NCBI RefSeq assembly: GCF_025787225.1
Contig: NZ_CP090958.1
Coordinates: forward strand, 62,001-126,000
Length of the DNA: 64,000 nt
Direction of reading: 5' to 3'
Source: Saxibacter everestensis
Lineage (GTDB): Bacteria; Actinomycetota; Actinomycetes; Actinomycetales; Brevibacteriaceae
The notes below the pieces were generated by a model, which did no database searches, was not told where the DNA came from, and saw only the letters and a list, made by a program, of their open reading frames with translations. Shown here in pieces: positions 44,719 through 52,834 of this stretch (positions are counted from its first letter, which is position 1; each line of letters begins with the position of its first letter). The position numbers and the translations under genes were made by a program.

Positions 44719-45479
44719 CGAGCCTCGCGCCAGCGTTCGACGCACAACAGCCAGGAACACCGCTGGCCGAATGGCAGGGCTGGCAGCGGACATTCTCCGA
44801 ATTCTCACTGGGTGAATGCGACGGTCTCGTCGTCGTCGCGCCGCACCCGGACGACGAAGTACTAGGTGCCGGCGGAATAATGGCGCAGGCCCGCGATCGG
44901 GGGATCGAGGTGACGGTGGTAGCGGTCACCGACGGAGATGGGTCGCACCCGGGCTCGCGACTTTACGGTGCCGGCGAGCTGGCCCGCGTGCGGGCGCGGG
45001 AGTCAGAACACGCCCTTGGGCTGCTCGGCGTCCGCGCCGCGGCCCGACTCGGCCTGAGGGATGGGCAGGTGGCGGCAGAGGAGGACCGGCTTGTCGGGCT
45101 GATAGCCGATGTGCTGAGGAACGCCCCGCCCAATGCGCTCTGCCTGACGTCCTGGCGGCACGATGGGCACCCCGATCACGAAGCGACCGGACGAGCGTCT
45201 GTTCGGGCGGCTGCCCTTGCCGGGGTCCGGTGCATGGAGTACCCGGTGTGGATGTGGCACTGGGCCGGGCCGGAGCATCCTGCTGTGCCCTGGGAACGGG
45301 CCGAGCAGGCAACCTTGAGCGCCGACGTCCACCGTCGCAAAGCGGAAGCCGTTGCGCAGTTCCGTTCGCAGCTTTCTCCGGATCCGACGATTCCGCAAGC
45401 GGGAGCCGTGCTGGGACCGCACGTTATCGAGCGCTTTCTGCACCTGCCGGAAGTCGTTTTCAGTAGCGGTGCCGAATGA
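44712..45479 (+). CDS. PIG-L/LmbE-family deacetylase
   Basis: 255 aa. VVVAPHPDDEVLGAGG near residue 38 gives the zinc ligands (H-P-D-D) and HDGHPDHEATGR near 153 the third His. Family members remove N-acetyl groups from GlcNAc-type sugars (MshB, GlcNAc-PI deacetylase). Overlaps the dehydrogenase by seven bases and the methyltransferase by four. Together with GT2 this is the deacetylation step expected before N-modification of an aminosugar. Confidence 0.9.
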   Translation: MVTSLAPAFDAQQPGTPLAEWQGWQRTFSEFSLGECDGLVVVAPHPDDEVLGAGGIMAQARDRGIEVTVVAVTDGDGSHPGSRLYGAGELARVRARESEHALGLLGVRAAARLGLRDGQVAAEEDRLVGLIADVLRNAPPNALCLTSWRHDGHPDHEATGRASVRAAALAGVRCMEYPVWMWHWAGPEHPAVPWERAEQATLSADVHRRKAEAVAQFRSQLSPDPTIPQAGAVLGPHVIERFLHLPEVVFSSGAE

Positions 45480-46069
45480 GCCGCGCTGGCGGGGACGCGG
45501 TGGACGCCGAATATTTCCGGCAGATGTACGAGGCCGATCCCGATCCTTGGGGCTTCGAAACAAGCTGGTACGAGCAACGCAAGTACGCGCTCTCCCTGGC
45601 GATGCTGCCGCAAGCACGCTATCGGAAGGCGTTCGAGCCCGGCTGCTCCATCGGTGTGCTTACCCGATTGCTGGCCGACCGGTGCGATGAGGTGTTGGCA
45701 ACTGACGTGGTTGCGAGCGCGTTGCAGACCGCCGGAAGCCGACTTCAGGATGCCGGGCAGAACCATGTCCGGTTCGAACGGCGCCCCGCGCAGGACTGGC
45801 CGGCCGAAACGTTCGACCTGGTTGTGTTCAGCGAACTCGGCTATTACCTGGGATGCAAGGGACTGACGACGGCGCTCGCCAGCGCCGCCGCGTCCCTCGA
45901 ACCTGGCGGAACCTTCATCAGTGTGCATTGGCGGCATCCGCTCGACGACGGCGACCTGACCGGCGACGACGTACGCGATGCAGTTCGCTCAACCTCGGGT
46001 TGGCGACAGCTAGCGGAGTACACCGACGACGACGTCACGATCGATGTGATGAGCCGCGACGGCGCCTAG
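45476..46069 (+). CDS. NodS-like SAM-dependent methyltransferase
   Basis: 197 aa. AEYFRQMYEADPDPWGFETSWYEQRKYALSL is the N-terminal block of the NodS branch (N-methyltransferases of lipochito-oligosaccharides and relatives); FEPGCSIGVLTRLLA near residue 52 is the SAM site, FDLVVFSELGYYLG near 105 motif II. Last gene of the cassette. N-methylation of the amine exposed by the PIG-L enzyme is a fair inference. Confidence 0.85.
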   Translation: MSRAGGDAVDAEYFRQMYEADPDPWGFETSWYEQRKYALSLAMLPQARYRKAFEPGCSIGVLTRLLADRCDEVLATDVVASALQTAGSRLQDAGQNHVRFERRPAQDWPAETFDLVVFSELGYYLGCKGLTTALASAAASLEPGGTFISVHWRHPLDDGDLTGDDVRDAVRSTSGWRQLAEYTDDDVTIDVMSRDGA

Positions 46070-46075
46070 GCCGAC

Positions 46076-46150
46076 GGCGAAACGGTCCACTATGTTGCTG
46101 AGCCGCGTGTTTATAACTGCCCGGCACAAGCAGAAAGCGGACCGTTTCGC
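46076..46150. repeat. Palindromic repeat element, copy 2
   Basis: 75 bp, with arms GCGAAACGGTCCACT and AGCGGACCGTTTCGC (one mismatch as an inverted repeat). Lies six bases after the methyltransferase stop and 25 bases past the agmatine deiminase stop on the other strand; may also serve as a bidirectional terminator. Confidence 0.87.
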
Positions 46151-46175
46151 TTGTTGCTGGCCAGTGTGTCGGGCC

Positions 46176-47204
46176 TCAGGGGGTCCGTGCCACCGGCTGC
46201 TGCTGCGTTATGCAGTGGATTCCGCCGCCTCGGGCGAACAGTGGACGGGCATCGATCGTGACGATGCTGCGGCCGGGGTAGCTTTCGGCAAGGATCTCCT
46301 TCGCGGCGTCGTCGGCCGGATCATTAAAAGCACACGCGATAACGCCGCTGTTCACCACCACATGGTTGATGTAGCTGTAATCCACCGGACCTTCCGCGTC
46401 GAACAGCGTTTCCGGAGCAGGGATCTCCCTGATCTGCCATCGGTTTCCATTGGCGTCGGTTGAGTCGGCCAGAAGTGCGGTCAGGTCCCGGGTCACCGAG
46501 AAGTCCGGATGCTTGGGATTCTGCTGGCTGTGGACCAACAAGACCCCCGGCGAAGGAATCGTTGCCACTATGTCGACGTGTCCCTTCGTGCCGTAAGTCA
46601 TGGCATCGCGGGTCAGGCCGCGCGGCAGCCAGATCACCTTGCTGGCCCCGATGGTGCGGTGCAGTTCGGCTTCGATATCGGCCCGGGTCAGGTCAGGATT
46701 CCGATATGGATCCAGTTGTACCGACTCGGTGACCAGCACCGTGCCCTGGCCATCGACATTTATGCCGCCACCTTCGTTGACCAGGCTCGTTGCCACCGGC
46801 CGGGCTTCGGCGAGGTCGATCACCTGGCTGCCGATCTTGGCGTCCTTATCCCATTCCGCCCAGTCCTGCTGGCCCCAGCCGTTGAAGATCCAGTCCACAC
46901 CGCCCAGCCGGCCGTTATCGTCGACGACGAACGTCGGGCCGATGTCGCGCATCCAGGCATCGTTCAGCGGTGCTTCCACCAGGTCGATGTCCGTCGAAAG
47001 ATACTTCTTCGCGAATGACGTGGAGCGCGGATCAACCACCACGGTCACCGGCTCGAACTCGGCCGCAGCGTTCGCCACGGCCGCCCAGGTTGACCGGGCC
47101 TCGTGGGCATCTTCGGCACTGTCGCCGAGGCTGTATCCCTCTACCGGGAACGCCATCCAGAGTCGTTCCTGCGGCTCGGTTTCTGCCGGCATCCGCCATG
47201 TCAT
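46176..47204 (-). CDS. aguA: Agmatine deiminase
   Basis: 342 aa from ATG 47204, overlapping the aguB stop (ATGA). Peptidyl-arginine-deiminase fold: RMPAETEPQERLWMAFP at the start, WMRDIGPTFVVDD near 85, NEGGGINVDGQG near 145, KGHVDIVA near 205 and catalytic Cys331 in GGGIHCITQQQP. Hydrolyses agmatine to N-carbamoylputrescine and ammonia. Forms a two-step putrescine route with the nitrilase-family gene; probably controlled by the divergent TetR. Confidence 0.93.
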   Translation of the reverse strand: MTWRMPAETEPQERLWMAFPVEGYSLGDSAEDAHEARSTWAAVANAAAEFEPVTVVVDPRSTSFAKKYLSTDIDLVEAPLNDAWMRDIGPTFVVDDNGRLGGVDWIFNGWGQQDWAEWDKDAKIGSQVIDLAEARPVATSLVNEGGGINVDGQGTVLVTESVQLDPYRNPDLTRADIEAELHRTIGASKVIWLPRGLTRDAMTYGTKGHVDIVATIPSPGVLLVHSQQNPKHPDFSVTRDLTALLADSTDANGNRWQIREIPAPETLFDAEGPVDYSYINHVVVNSGVIACAFNDPADDAAKEILAESYPGRSIVTIDARPLFARGGGIHCITQQQPVARTP

Positions 47205-48256
47205 CGGCTGACCCCTGCTTCCACATCGTCGCGATTCGCGCTCGATACGGCGACCGGCTCGGGAGCTGCGGCTGGCTCGGGAGCTGCGACCGGCTCGGGA
47301 GCTGCGACCGGTTCGGAAGTTGCGACCGGCTCGGTCAGGCGGGCATAGGTGTCCGGCCGGCGGGTGGCCAGGAATGGGAACAGGTCCAGCCAATCATTGC
47401 GCTGTTCCAAGTCCAGGTCGGCGACAAGTACGGCAGATTCGTCGCGTGGTGCCTGCACCAGGATGCGGCCGTAAGGATCGGAGATGAACGAGGAGCCGTA
47501 GAAGCTGACCTCACCTTCGTTGCCCCACCGGTTCGGGACGACCATGAACAAACCGTTGGCGACGCCATTTCCGACGATGACCTGTTGCCACAGCGGCTGG
47601 GTGTCGAAGTCGGGATGGCCGGGCTCAGAGCCGATCGCAGTCGGGTACACCAGGAGCTCCGCCCCGCCGAGCGAATACAGTCGTGCGACTTCCGGGAACC
47701 ACTCGTCCCAGCAGGTCGGCATGCCGAGTCGGGCGCCATCCAGTCCGTCAACGTCGTAGACGGGGTACGGCTCAGCGTCGCTGCCACCCCGGAAGTACTT
47801 GTCCTCGTAGTAACCCTCGGTGATCGGAATGTGCAGCTTGCGGGTGCGCCCGACCAGTTCACCGGACGGCGACACGAGGATCGCGGTGTTGAGTCCGAGG
47901 CCGTCGGCGGCTTCCGCCCGCTCGTAAAGTGAGGCGTGGACGAAGACTCCGTGTGCGCTGGCGGCCTCGGCGGCGAAGGTGAAGGTGGGCCCGGTCAGCA
48001 GGTCTTCTGCGGTATCTCCGGGTGCGGTTGTCGGGTACGCGGAGGCGGGATACCGGGAAAGTGTGAGTTCTGGAAGGAAGACGGCCTTCGCGCCAAGAGC
48101 CGCTGCCCTGGCGATGCCCTCATTGAGTTCGGCGCGCAGGGCAGCAGGATCCTCATTCCAGCTGTGCTGCACGAGCCCGATCCGCAACGGACGGCGCTTG
48201 GGTTCCCTCACCCGGGCAAGCGAGACCGGTGAATCCAGGGCGGTTAGCTCGATCAT
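47201..48256 (-). CDS. aguB: N-carbamoylputrescine amidohydrolase (nitrilase superfamily)
   Basis: 351 aa. Catalytic triad motifs: VFLPELTLSRYP near residue 59 (Glu), GRTRKLHIPITEGYYEDKYF near 135 (Lys) and GMPTCWDEWFPE near 178 (Cys). The YYEDKYF stretch is typical of AguB/CPA. Produces putrescine, CO2 and ammonia. The C-terminal 40 residues are EPVAAP repeats from an 18-bp unit iterated about five times (47250-47338), absent in normal ~290-residue AguB. Start ATG 48256 with AAGGGAG. Confidence 0.9.
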   Translation of the reverse strand: MIELTALDSPVSLARVREPKRRPLRIGLVQHSWNEDPAALRAELNEGIARAAALGAKAVFLPELTLSRYPASAYPTTAPGDTAEDLLTGPTFTFAAEAASAHGVFVHASLYERAEAADGLGLNTAILVSPSGELVGRTRKLHIPITEGYYEDKYFRGGSDAEPYPVYDVDGLDGARLGMPTCWDEWFPEVARLYSLGGAELLVYPTAIGSEPGHPDFDTQPLWQQVIVGNGVANGLFMVVPNRWGNEGEVSFYGSSFISDPYGRILVQAPRDESAVLVADLDLEQRNDWLDLFPFLATRRPDTYARLTEPVATSEPVAAPEPVAAPEPAAAPEPVAVSSANRDDVEAGVSR

Positions 48257-48282
48257 GCGAAGAACTCCCTTGTAAATCGGTA

Positions 48283-48301
48283 AAACGAATCTAATTCGTT
48301 T
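48283..48301. promoter_or_regulatory. Palindromic TetR operator
   Basis: Perfect 8-3-8 inverted repeat AAACGAAT-CTA-ATTCGTTT between aguBA and the TetR gene. TATTAT at 48301-48306 resembles a -10 for the rightward gene. Position and symmetry fit autoregulation and repression of the agmatine genes. Confidence 0.7.
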
Positions 48302-48388
48302 ATTATGGATTCAACCTCGGGCAGGCGCAAGTCCCTTGGTGAGATTGGTAGATTCGCAATCAGGCCCACCGAAGACGCAAGGAGAACC

Positions 48389-49027
48389 ATGGCACGTCCA
48401 CGACAGCCGATCCTCTCGGTGGAGAGAATCGCCGGCGCGGCTCTGAAGATTGTCGACCGTAGCGGCGAGTTCACTATCCCCGGCCTCGCGGCTGAGCTCG
48501 GCGTGAGCCCGTCGTCGCTTTACAATCACGTCTCCGGCCGGGACGAGATCGTCGAGCTGATGCGGGGCGTTGCATCAGAAGGAATCCACATGCCGGAGGA
48601 CACATCCGACTGGCGCGCCGCAGTTGTTGAGATCTGCTGGCAGTACCGGAACAGCTACGCGCGCCATCCACGGCTGATACCGCTGCTGACCGCGTATCCC
48701 GTGTCTCATCCAAGCACGACCCGGATGTACAACCGCCTCGCCGATGTATTGGCTGGCCTCGGCCTCACGCCGGCCGATGTGCTGAAGGTGATCACCACGC
48801 TCGATAGCTTCGTGCTGGGCTCGGCGCTCGACGTTGCTGCTCCGGAGGTGGTGTGGAATCCGGGCAGTCAGGCAAGCCCCGCCCTCGCGGCAGCGCTGGA
48901 AACACCGCCACCCAGTACGGAGAAACGCGCTCGGGAGGCCTTCGGTTTCGGGCTTGACCTTGTGATGGACGGGCTGTGGCAGTACGTCCAGACCGCCCGG
49001 ATCGCGGCAGGCGCCGGCCTGCCCTAG
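48389..49027 (+). CDS. TetR-family regulator of the agmatine genes
   Basis: 212 aa from ATG 48389 with AAGGAG upstream; earlier in-frame starts lie inside the operator region. The helix-turn-helix (about residues 15-55) is FTIPGLAAELGVSPSSLYNHVSGRDEIVELMR; the C-terminal ligand domain resembles the TetR_C TetR/AcrR class with DSFVLGSAL near 140. Ligand possibly agmatine or putrescine (inference). The TAG stop lies in the first unit of a 44-bp tandem repeat. Confidence 0.9.
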   Translation: MARPRQPILSVERIAGAALKIVDRSGEFTIPGLAAELGVSPSSLYNHVSGRDEIVELMRGVASEGIHMPEDTSDWRAAVVEICWQYRNSYARHPRLIPLLTAYPVSHPSTTRMYNRLADVLAGLGLTPADVLKVITTLDSFVLGSALDVAAPEVVWNPGSQASPALAAALETPPPSTEKRAREAFGFGLDLVMDGLWQYVQTARIAAGAGLP

Positions 49028-49120
49028 CCAGTTTGTCCCGAATCAGCGTGTCCACAACCGGCCGGCCCTAGCCAGTTTGCCCCGAGCCAGCGTGACCGCT
49101 GCCAGTCTGCCCTAGCCAGT
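49022..49120. repeat. 44-bp tandem repeat, 2.3 units
   Basis: Units 49022-49065 and 49066-49109, then 11 bases of a third, each starting CCCTAGCCAGT. Begins at the TetR stop. A related CCAGCCAGTTTG block recurs in the loop of the hairpin at 49470. Rest of the gap to 49224 holds no gene. Confidence 0.85.
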
Positions 49121-49224
49121 AGAGACGCTTTCTGGTAGCAAGGACGTGAGGCAGCTAATCGTTGCCCCGCAGGTCGAGCACACGGCTTCGTTACGTCACG
49201 GTTGAGGAAAGTGTGGAGCGAGAC

Positions 49225-49443
49225 ATGAGCGAGTATGAAAGCGAACTAGACCCGGAAACCAGTGGAAATGCGACACCGGACGGCGTTGAGGGTTCTCCGG
49301 ACCAGCCCGATGGCACCGGCGGGGTGCGGGATGACGGCCTCAGCAATGAGCCTTCAGAACAGGATCAAGGAGTGGGTGAAGGCGGGACTGACGGCTCCAA
49401 TGAGGACGCCGACACCAGTCACGAACCGCTCGGAGATCTGTAA
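49225..49443 (+). CDS. Small acidic hypothetical protein (72 aa)
   Basis: ATG 49225 with GGAG seven bases upstream. Almost entirely Asp, Glu, Gly, Ser, Pro and Thr, with no hydrophobic core, so it is predicted to be disordered (EYESELDPETSGN at the start, SNEDADTSHEPLGDL at the end). No known family. A strong hairpin terminator follows 27 bases after the stop, which supports it as a real transcription unit. Confidence 0.55.
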   Translation: MSEYESELDPETSGNATPDGVEGSPDQPDGTGGVRDDGLSNEPSEQDQGVGEGGTDGSNEDADTSHEPLGDL

Positions 49444-49469
49444 CCTCTTGAAGTACGGGGTTTGACCCC

Positions 49470-49520
49470 AACAGGTTTGGGGTGTCCCAGCCAGTTTGGC
49501 CCTGACGCCCCAAACCTGTT
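49470..49520 (+). terminator. 17-bp stem hairpin after the acidic protein
   Basis: 49470-49486 pairs with 49504-49520 with one G-U position; loop 49487-49503 carries a repeat-like CCAGTTTGG block. It would also fold if transcription came from the left into the DinB-like gene. Confidence 0.7.
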
Positions 49521-49549
49521 CCTCTTACCAGGATTTAGTTAAGGACTCA

Positions 49550-50020
49550 TTGCCGGTGAACCGGGAGCTTCGCGCACAGTTCGACTCTTACCTCGACGAA
49601 TACCGGTCTGCACTGCACGACAGCCTGAACGGACTGACCGAGGAAGAGGCTCGGTTGTCCCTCGTGCCGTCGCGGACCACGCTGCTCGGTCTGGTCAAGC
49701 ACGCCATCTTCGTGGAGGGCGTCTGGTTCGATGAGGCGATCACCGGCCGATCACGCAAGGAGATCGGACTAGCGTCCACCCCGGACGGCTCATTCATCCT
49801 TAAGAAGCACGACACGATCGCATCACTTCAGGCGGCCTACCGAGATGCGTGTGAGGCGTCCCGCCGAGCGGTGGACGCGCTGGAGTTAGAGGAGACTGTC
49901 GAGGGCCGTGGCCCGCGACCGCTGTGGCGGGTTTACCTGCATATGGTGCGCGAACTCGCGCAGCACTGCGGCCACGCCGACATCCTGCGGGAGCAAGTCC
50001 TGGCCAGACGGACTGCCTGA
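49550..50020 (+). CDS. DinB/DUF664-family protein
   Basis: 156 aa from TTG 49550 (AAGGACTC before it); an ATG at 49496 would put the start inside the terminator hairpin. Four-helix bundle pattern with the family's metal-ligand His residues: LVKHAIFVEGVWFDEAITGR near residue 47 and LHMVRELAQHCGHADILREQ near 129. Members bind a divalent metal; some are thiol-dependent transferases using mycothiol or bacillithiol. No specific substrate can be given. Confidence 0.83.
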   Translation: MPVNRELRAQFDSYLDEYRSALHDSLNGLTEEEARLSLVPSRTTLLGLVKHAIFVEGVWFDEAITGRSRKEIGLASTPDGSFILKKHDTIASLQAAYRDACEASRRAVDALELEETVEGRGPRPLWRVYLHMVRELAQHCGHADILREQVLARRTA

Positions 50021-50032
50021 CCCGCAACACCC

Positions 50033-50755
50033 TCAGAGTTCCGCCGCCCTGGGCTCCTGAGGACCGCCCACCTTGCCGGAGTTTCGCTTGCCGAAGGTCT
50101 TGGAGTAGATGAACGTATAGAGCTTCACATACTGGCCGACTAACACCGCGTTCAGAACCGTGCCCTCGCGAATGAACTGCGGTGCACCGAGGAAAAGCAG
50201 GCCGATACCTGCCGAAACCACTAACAGTGAGCAATCGAAGATGGTCTTGATGTTCCCCCATTTGCGGCCGGTCTTGTTGTGCAGGGTGTTCACGAATAGA
50301 TCGATGGGCATCAGCACGAGATTGGCGCGGATCATAAGGAACAACCCGAACGCCAACAAGGCATCAGCGAAGACCAGTAGACCGAGGTTGCCGATGTACG
50401 GCTCTATTACAACCCACTCCGTGATGGCCAGGTTGAAGTCCAGGAGCACGGCCAGAATCGCCGAGGGAATCAGCGAGAGGAGATTGCGCCATCCGAACGC
50501 CTTCGGCATCACCGCGAACGCGAGGATGAGCATGAGGATTTCAAGTGCGAAGTTGAACGTTCCCTGACTGACCCCGGGCATCACCAGGGTCATAGTTCGG
50601 GTGAGACTGCTTTGCGGTGAGATCCCGATCCCGGCGCGGATCGCCAGACTCACGCCCACGGTGAGGATGTAGATCCCGAGGATGTATGTCGCCCAGCGTC
50701 GGACGAGACTGCCGTTGTCGATGATCCCGGCGTCTTGAACGTTTTTCTGTTTCAT
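50033..50755 (-). CDS. YczE/YitT-like membrane protein
   Basis: 240 aa from ATG 50755 with GGAGG nine bases upstream. Five to six membrane helices; YILGIYILTVGVSLAIRAGIGISP near residue 22 is the YczE/YyaS/YitT pattern, with NTLHNKTGRKWGNIKTIFD near 153. Function of the family is not settled. Lies downstream of the adenine-deaminase-like gene on the same strand (112 bases), so it may be cotranscribed and move a related base or product. Confidence 0.78.
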   Translation of the reverse strand: MKQKNVQDAGIIDNGSLVRRWATYILGIYILTVGVSLAIRAGIGISPQSSLTRTMTLVMPGVSQGTFNFALEILMLILAFAVMPKAFGWRNLLSLIPSAILAVLLDFNLAITEWVVIEPYIGNLGLLVFADALLAFGLFLMIRANLVLMPIDLFVNTLHNKTGRKWGNIKTIFDCSLLVVSAGIGLLFLGAPQFIREGTVLNAVLVGQYVKLYTFIYSKTFGKRNSGKVGGPQEPRAAEL

Positions 50756-50867
50756 GCCAGTGCCTCCATTGGCTCTGCGTGCGTTGGCTCGCATCGACTG
50801 CCTCGTTGCCGCCGATGCGGGCCACTCGGGCCCGGCAAGTGCTGCCGGGAACGAGTGGCTGATGAGC

Positions 50868-52643
50868 TCAGATCATGAATCCGAAGCGGTCGAGCGAGAT
50901 GAACAGGGTGAGTAGCTTATTGACGACCGGCTCGCCCTCGTTGCGGTTGCCCAGATCCTCGAGCGCCGCGTCGATGGAACGAGTCGCCTCCAGCAGGCCC
51001 GCGAGATCTGTGTCCGCCATGACCCCGTAGATGTCGAGCGAGAGCGAGGCCACCTCATCGAGACCATCAGTGACGAGGCATCCGCCCACCTTCTGGTCCA
51101 GACGTAGAAGGTTGTCACACATCTCAGCTGCATCCGTGCCAACAGAAACGAAATAGGGGAACGGCGCCGGCCAGAACACCGAGACAGCGCCGCGGTTGAC
51201 CTTCACGCCCTTGAACAGCCCGTTGACGATGTGGCGATCGCCATCGGAATAGCGCTGTACGACAGAGATCCGGTTCAACCGCTCCCCGTTCAGTTCGGGC
51301 ACGATGGCGCCGTCGCGATAGGGAATCCAGGCCTCCTCGGCGAACTTCAGGTGCCCTCGCCCATACACGTCGAACACGAGCACTTTAGCCAGCGTGCCGT
51401 CTGCGGAGATTTCGATCGGAGTGATATCGAGCTGGCCGGGGCCGAGGTCGCTAAGACCAGGCTTGGGCTGCTTCACCATGCCCGAGTAGTCGAGGCCGTC
51501 CAACGAAGCGATCAGCTTGCGATCCTTCGCGACCAACTCGCCGCCTTTGAACACATACCGCGGATTGATTTTGGCCAGGCTGTCGGTGAGCACGATGTCG
51601 GCGTACCGCCCGGGTGCGAGAGAGCCGAAGTCGTCATCCTTGTCGAATGATCGCGCTGCGTACAACGTGCCCATCTTGATCGCCTTGATCGGGTCGACAC
51701 CCATCTCGATAGCCAGCGAGATCACCCAATCAATGTGGCCGCGTTTCAGCACCCGATCTACAGAGATGTTGTCGGCGCACAATTGGAAGTTCTCGGCCGG
51801 CCAGTGGCGCTTGACGATGGCACGGAACAACGTCTTGATGACCTCAGGACTTCCCACCCCGAACTTGATCTGCGTGTTCTGCCCGTACCGGATGCTCTTG
51901 GCGATGTCGTCTTCGTTCCACACGTCATGGTTGTTGTGCGCACCGATGGCCGGCATGTAGTTCAGCAGCATATCGGGCAGAGCGGTCACGCCCCAGTGAT
52001 TGTTGACATAGCCACCGGTGGCTCGCCCCAAGGCGGATCGGCGAAAGTCATCGTCGTTGCCCGTCATATAAGACAGGTGCGCAAGCTCACCCAGACCGAT
52101 CACCGGCTCCATCTGCAGCATCGCCTCGGTGACGGCGACAGATGCCTTCTTCCCAGGCGCGAACGCGAAAATGCGGTAGGGGAGCTTCTCGTAGTTCCGG
52201 AACAGTTCCCCGGCAGCTTCCACGCCCTCGTCGCCTGCGGCGCTGGCGAAGTCGAGGGTTTCTGCGAAGATCGTGGTCGTGCCGCTAGGCACGATCGCCT
52301 CGCCGAAGGCGGCGGGGTGTGCCAGTTGCGATTCGAAGTGAAGGTGCGCGTCGATCAGACCGGGGATAGCGTACAGCCCTTCGCCGTCGAAGCGCTCCCG
52401 CACCTTGAGAATCTCCTCATCGGGCTGCAGTGCGATGATCCGCCCACCGTGCACGAGAAGCGACCCGGGATAGACCTCCTCACTGTGCACGTCGAGGATG
52501 TTCAGGTTATGCAGGAGGAGATCAGCCTCCCTCTCGCCCTGCAAGATTTCGAAGATGGACCGGACATAGTCGTCCTGCACTCCCACTTCCTCGGCATCCA
52601 CGTAGAGCCCCATCTGACCTGTCTTGGTCGCCTGCTGGAACAT
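50868..52643 (-). CDS. Adenine-deaminase-like amidohydrolase
   Basis: 591 aa from ATG 52643 with GAGTGAGGATC upstream; a longer start at 52739 is possible. PGLIDAHLHFES (H-x-H metal site), GLGELAHLSYM (bridging Glu), LCADNISVD (Asp) and SLAPGRYADIVL follow the Ade scaffold, as does the C-terminal domain ending in FISLDRFGFMI. But the Ade block DPHEIANV is replaced by AETLDFASA and DGHAPG-like residues by AHNNHD. Base specificity is therefore uncertain. Divergent from a LysR regulator. Confidence 0.8.
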   Translation of the reverse strand: MFQQATKTGQMGLYVDAEEVGVQDDYVRSIFEILQGEREADLLLHNLNILDVHSEEVYPGSLLVHGGRIIALQPDEEILKVRERFDGEGLYAIPGLIDAHLHFESQLAHPAAFGEAIVPSGTTTIFAETLDFASAAGDEGVEAAGELFRNYEKLPYRIFAFAPGKKASVAVTEAMLQMEPVIGLGELAHLSYMTGNDDDFRRSALGRATGGYVNNHWGVTALPDMLLNYMPAIGAHNNHDVWNEDDIAKSIRYGQNTQIKFGVGSPEVIKTLFRAIVKRHWPAENFQLCADNISVDRVLKRGHIDWVISLAIEMGVDPIKAIKMGTLYAARSFDKDDDFGSLAPGRYADIVLTDSLAKINPRYVFKGGELVAKDRKLIASLDGLDYSGMVKQPKPGLSDLGPGQLDITPIEISADGTLAKVLVFDVYGRGHLKFAEEAWIPYRDGAIVPELNGERLNRISVVQRYSDGDRHIVNGLFKGVKVNRGAVSVFWPAPFPYFVSVGTDAAEMCDNLLRLDQKVGGCLVTDGLDEVASLSLDIYGVMADTDLAGLLEATRSIDAALEDLGNRNEGEPVVNKLLTLFISLDRFGFMI

Positions 52644-52792
52644 CTTGATCCTCACTCCATTGTTCGGCTTGGTGAATCTGTCACGCGGGACCGAGTCGGT
52701 CGAAGCGTGTCCGCTTGTCCGGCGTTCGCCCGTGCTCATCTAATGCAACTCAACAGTCGCGTTGCTGACAAGCACTCGTTTTCGCACGGACC

Positions 52793-52809
52793 GTACGCTT
52801 TTTGCGTAC
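52793..52809. promoter_or_regulatory. Palindrome in the LysR/amidohydrolase gap
   Basis: GTACGC-TTTTT-GCGTAC, 6-5-6 perfect inverted repeat, 26 bases before the LysR ATG. Suitable as a LysR-type operator, though its T-N13-A spacing is not the classic T-N11-A. Confidence 0.5.
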
Positions 52810-52834
52810 ACTCTTCCCAAAAGGGGGTGCCAGG

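Noticed and set aside
42884-46150. Integron attC sites flanking a gene cassette
   Set aside because: The palindromes lack the GTTRRRY-type core sites, no integrase is seen and the cassette has four coupled genes.
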